Assembly: GCF_022267375.1 (NCBI RefSeq)
Contig: NZ_JAIZBH010000001.1
Span: 936,501-1,000,500 of the forward strand
DNA from: Leptospira sanjuanensis
Lineage (GTDB): Bacteria > Spirochaetota > Leptospiria > Leptospirales > Leptospiraceae
Direction of reading: 5' to 3'
DNA: 64,000 bases
Each line of letters opens with the position of its first letter. The stretch's first letter is position 1. Positions 63,157 to 64,000 of the stretch are shown piece by piece. Position numbers and translations under genes: made by a program. Below the pieces are notes generated by a model that was given only the letters and a program-made list of their open reading frames with translations, did not search any database and had not been told where the DNA came from.

Positions 63157-63720
63157 TCAGATGATTTCCGGACGGTCGGGAAGTTCGTTCGGGTTTTGTT
63201 TTCCGGGCGGGAAATGTTCCTGCAAAAGTTTTGTAAACGATTCGATCGCAGCGAGAACGCTTTCGAGATACGAACCGGATCGGAACCCATCCTGCATTTT
63301 ACCGCAGATTTCGTCTAACGTGTTTTGTCCTACCTTTTTGTAGATTCCGCGGTCGGCGAGCAATTCTATCCTTCGATCGATGAGTTGAACGTAGATCAGA
63401 ATCCCCGTGTTTTCTTCCGTATCCCAGACCCTTTTTTCGGAAAAGAGTTCCGCCGCTCTTCGTTTTGCGTCCAGACCGAACAAAACTCTGGAAACGGGAA
63501 GAGCCGATTCCAAGATCACTTTGATTTCTCCCTTATGCGAACTTTCGGATTTGGAAACGGCGGATTCGATTCTTTTTAAATCCTCCGCGCTGAAATACCG
63601 TTTGAATCGATGGGTTTTCGATTTGTCCGCGGTAAAGGAAAAAAGGGAGAAGATAGATTCCAGCCAATGATTCAGAATTCTTTGCAGAAGAGAATGTTCG
63701 GATGTATATTGCTTTATCAT
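63157..63720 (-). CDS. TPM-domain (TLP18.3/Psb32-like) protein
   Basis: 187 residues without a signal peptide. Has the TPM domain: FSAEDLKRIESAVSKSESSH at the start, GEIKVILESALP, ENTGILIYVQLIDRRIELLA and DRGIYKKVG. Such domains occur in phosphatase-like and envelope proteins. It starts 16 bp after the stop of the next TPM gene to the right, so both are likely co-transcribed. C-terminal Pro/Asn tail is variable. Confidence 0.88.
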   Translation of the reverse strand: MIKQYTSEHSLLQRILNHWLESIFSLFSFTADKSKTHRFKRYFSAEDLKRIESAVSKSESSHKGEIKVILESALPVSRVLFGLDAKRRAAELFSEKRVWDTEENTGILIYVQLIDRRIELLADRGIYKKVGQNTLDEICGKMQDGFRSGSYLESVLAAIESFTKLLQEHFPPGKQNPNELPDRPEII

Positions 63721-63736
63721 ACTATTTGAATCCTTT

Positions 63737-64000
63737 TTACCAGCTTCCCGAGGCGCCTCCGCCCCCGGACGATCCGCCTCCGCCGCTCCAAGAGCTTCCT
63801 CCTCCCGAAGAACCCCAGGACGAACCGCCTCCGCCGATTCCGCCTCCGTTTGCGAGAACGAAAAACCAAAGTAAGAGCGCGCCCGGAATCAACAACCAAA
63901 GAGTGATGGACCAAAACAAACCGAGGATCACGAAGATGACGGCTCCGAATCCTCCGGAAAATCCGTTACCGAACATCAGCCCGAACAATTTTCCGAGAAT
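63737..64000 (-). CDS. TPM-domain protein, C-terminal part only (cut by window edge)
   Basis: The frame is open to the right edge. Only the last about 87 residues are visible: one or two hydrophobic segments (FGAVIFVILGLFWSITLWLL) and a Gly/Ser-rich C-terminal tail with repeated GGGSS units ending in GGGGASGSW. That tail is typical of YgcG-type TPM proteins, where the N-terminal half (outside this window) carries the TPM domain. The pairing with a second TPM gene supports this. Confidence 0.75.
   Translation of the reverse strand: MLGKLFGLMFGNGFSGGFGAVIFVILGLFWSITLWLLIPGALLLWFFVLANGGGIGGGGSSWGSSGGGSSWSGGGGSSGGGGASGSW

Overview
The window looks like chromosomal DNA from a Leptospira species, most likely of the pathogenic (P1) clade. 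The evidence is gene content: many lipoproteins with loose spirochaetal lipoboxes (LAGC, LFC, IAC, ISC), a DUF1574/SGNH protein paired with an MBOAT acyltransferase, the LCP-rsfS pair, TPM-domain proteins, an LcL/DUF1566 protein and an ankyrin protein. Base composition (by eye in the mid-40s % GC) is higher than L. interrogans, so a higher-GC relative is likelier; species assignment is inference. I found no rRNA or tRNA gene, complete insertion sequence, prophage or CRISPR array.

Layout. 1-1.7 kb: the end of a GT-C membrane glycosyltransferase. 1.7-7.3 kb: a minus-strand cytochrome c maturation operon (ccmE-ccmF-ccmH, zinc ribbon, lipoprotein) preceded by a DUF218/YdcF protein and a 59-aa tautomerase. 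7.6-10.8 kb: a three-gene operon that looks metal related (small His/Cys membrane protein, ZnuD-like TonB receptor, Cys-rich lipoprotein). 11.2-13.8 kb: an ECF sigma/FecR pair and a divergent envelope protein sharing a C-terminal/N-terminal module. 14-21 kb: lipoproteins, an alpha/beta hydrolase, an SMR/EamA protein, an NHL-repeat lipoprotein, a CoA transferase, an acyl-CoA dehydrogenase and a Crp-family regulator. 21.8-25 kb: an ECF41 operon (oxidoreductase, sigma factor, lipidated hydrolase) with a recognisable ECF41 promoter. 25-30 kb: di-haem cytochrome c peroxidase, TolC-like protein, YyaL/DUF255 protein.

30.3-34.7 kb: LCP protein, RsfS, MBOAT and SGNH-like partner, a probable envelope O-acylation unit. 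34.8-45.9 kb: acyl-CoA synthetase, a stress- or envelope-type cluster (DUF1566 protein, thioredoxin-like protein, FlgT-like lipoprotein), DoxX, YdeI, AlkA-type glycosylase, an MFS remnant, pirin and a molybdopterin oxidoreductase. 46.0-49.6 kb: a 16-copy 33-bp tandem repeat, a hypothetical gene and an ankyrin protein gene flanked by identical 21-bp repeats. 49.6-55.9 kb: typA/bipA with a terminator, a gene-poor stretch, an OafA-type acyltransferase, and an AraC regulator divergent from a DJ-1/PfpI protein. 55.9-64 kb: lipoprotein, AlkD remnant, membrane protein, trhO, bile-acid-symporter-like protein, Fe/2OG dioxygenase, MDR oxidoreductase, SufE and two TPM-domain proteins, the last cut by the window edge.

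The most informative observations are the cysteine-type CcmE, the exact ECF41-type promoter ahead of the ECF41 operon, the His/Cys small protein linked to a ZnuD-like receptor, the structured 33-bp array, the 21-bp repeats bracketing the ankyrin gene, and two gene remnants (MFS transporter and AlkD).
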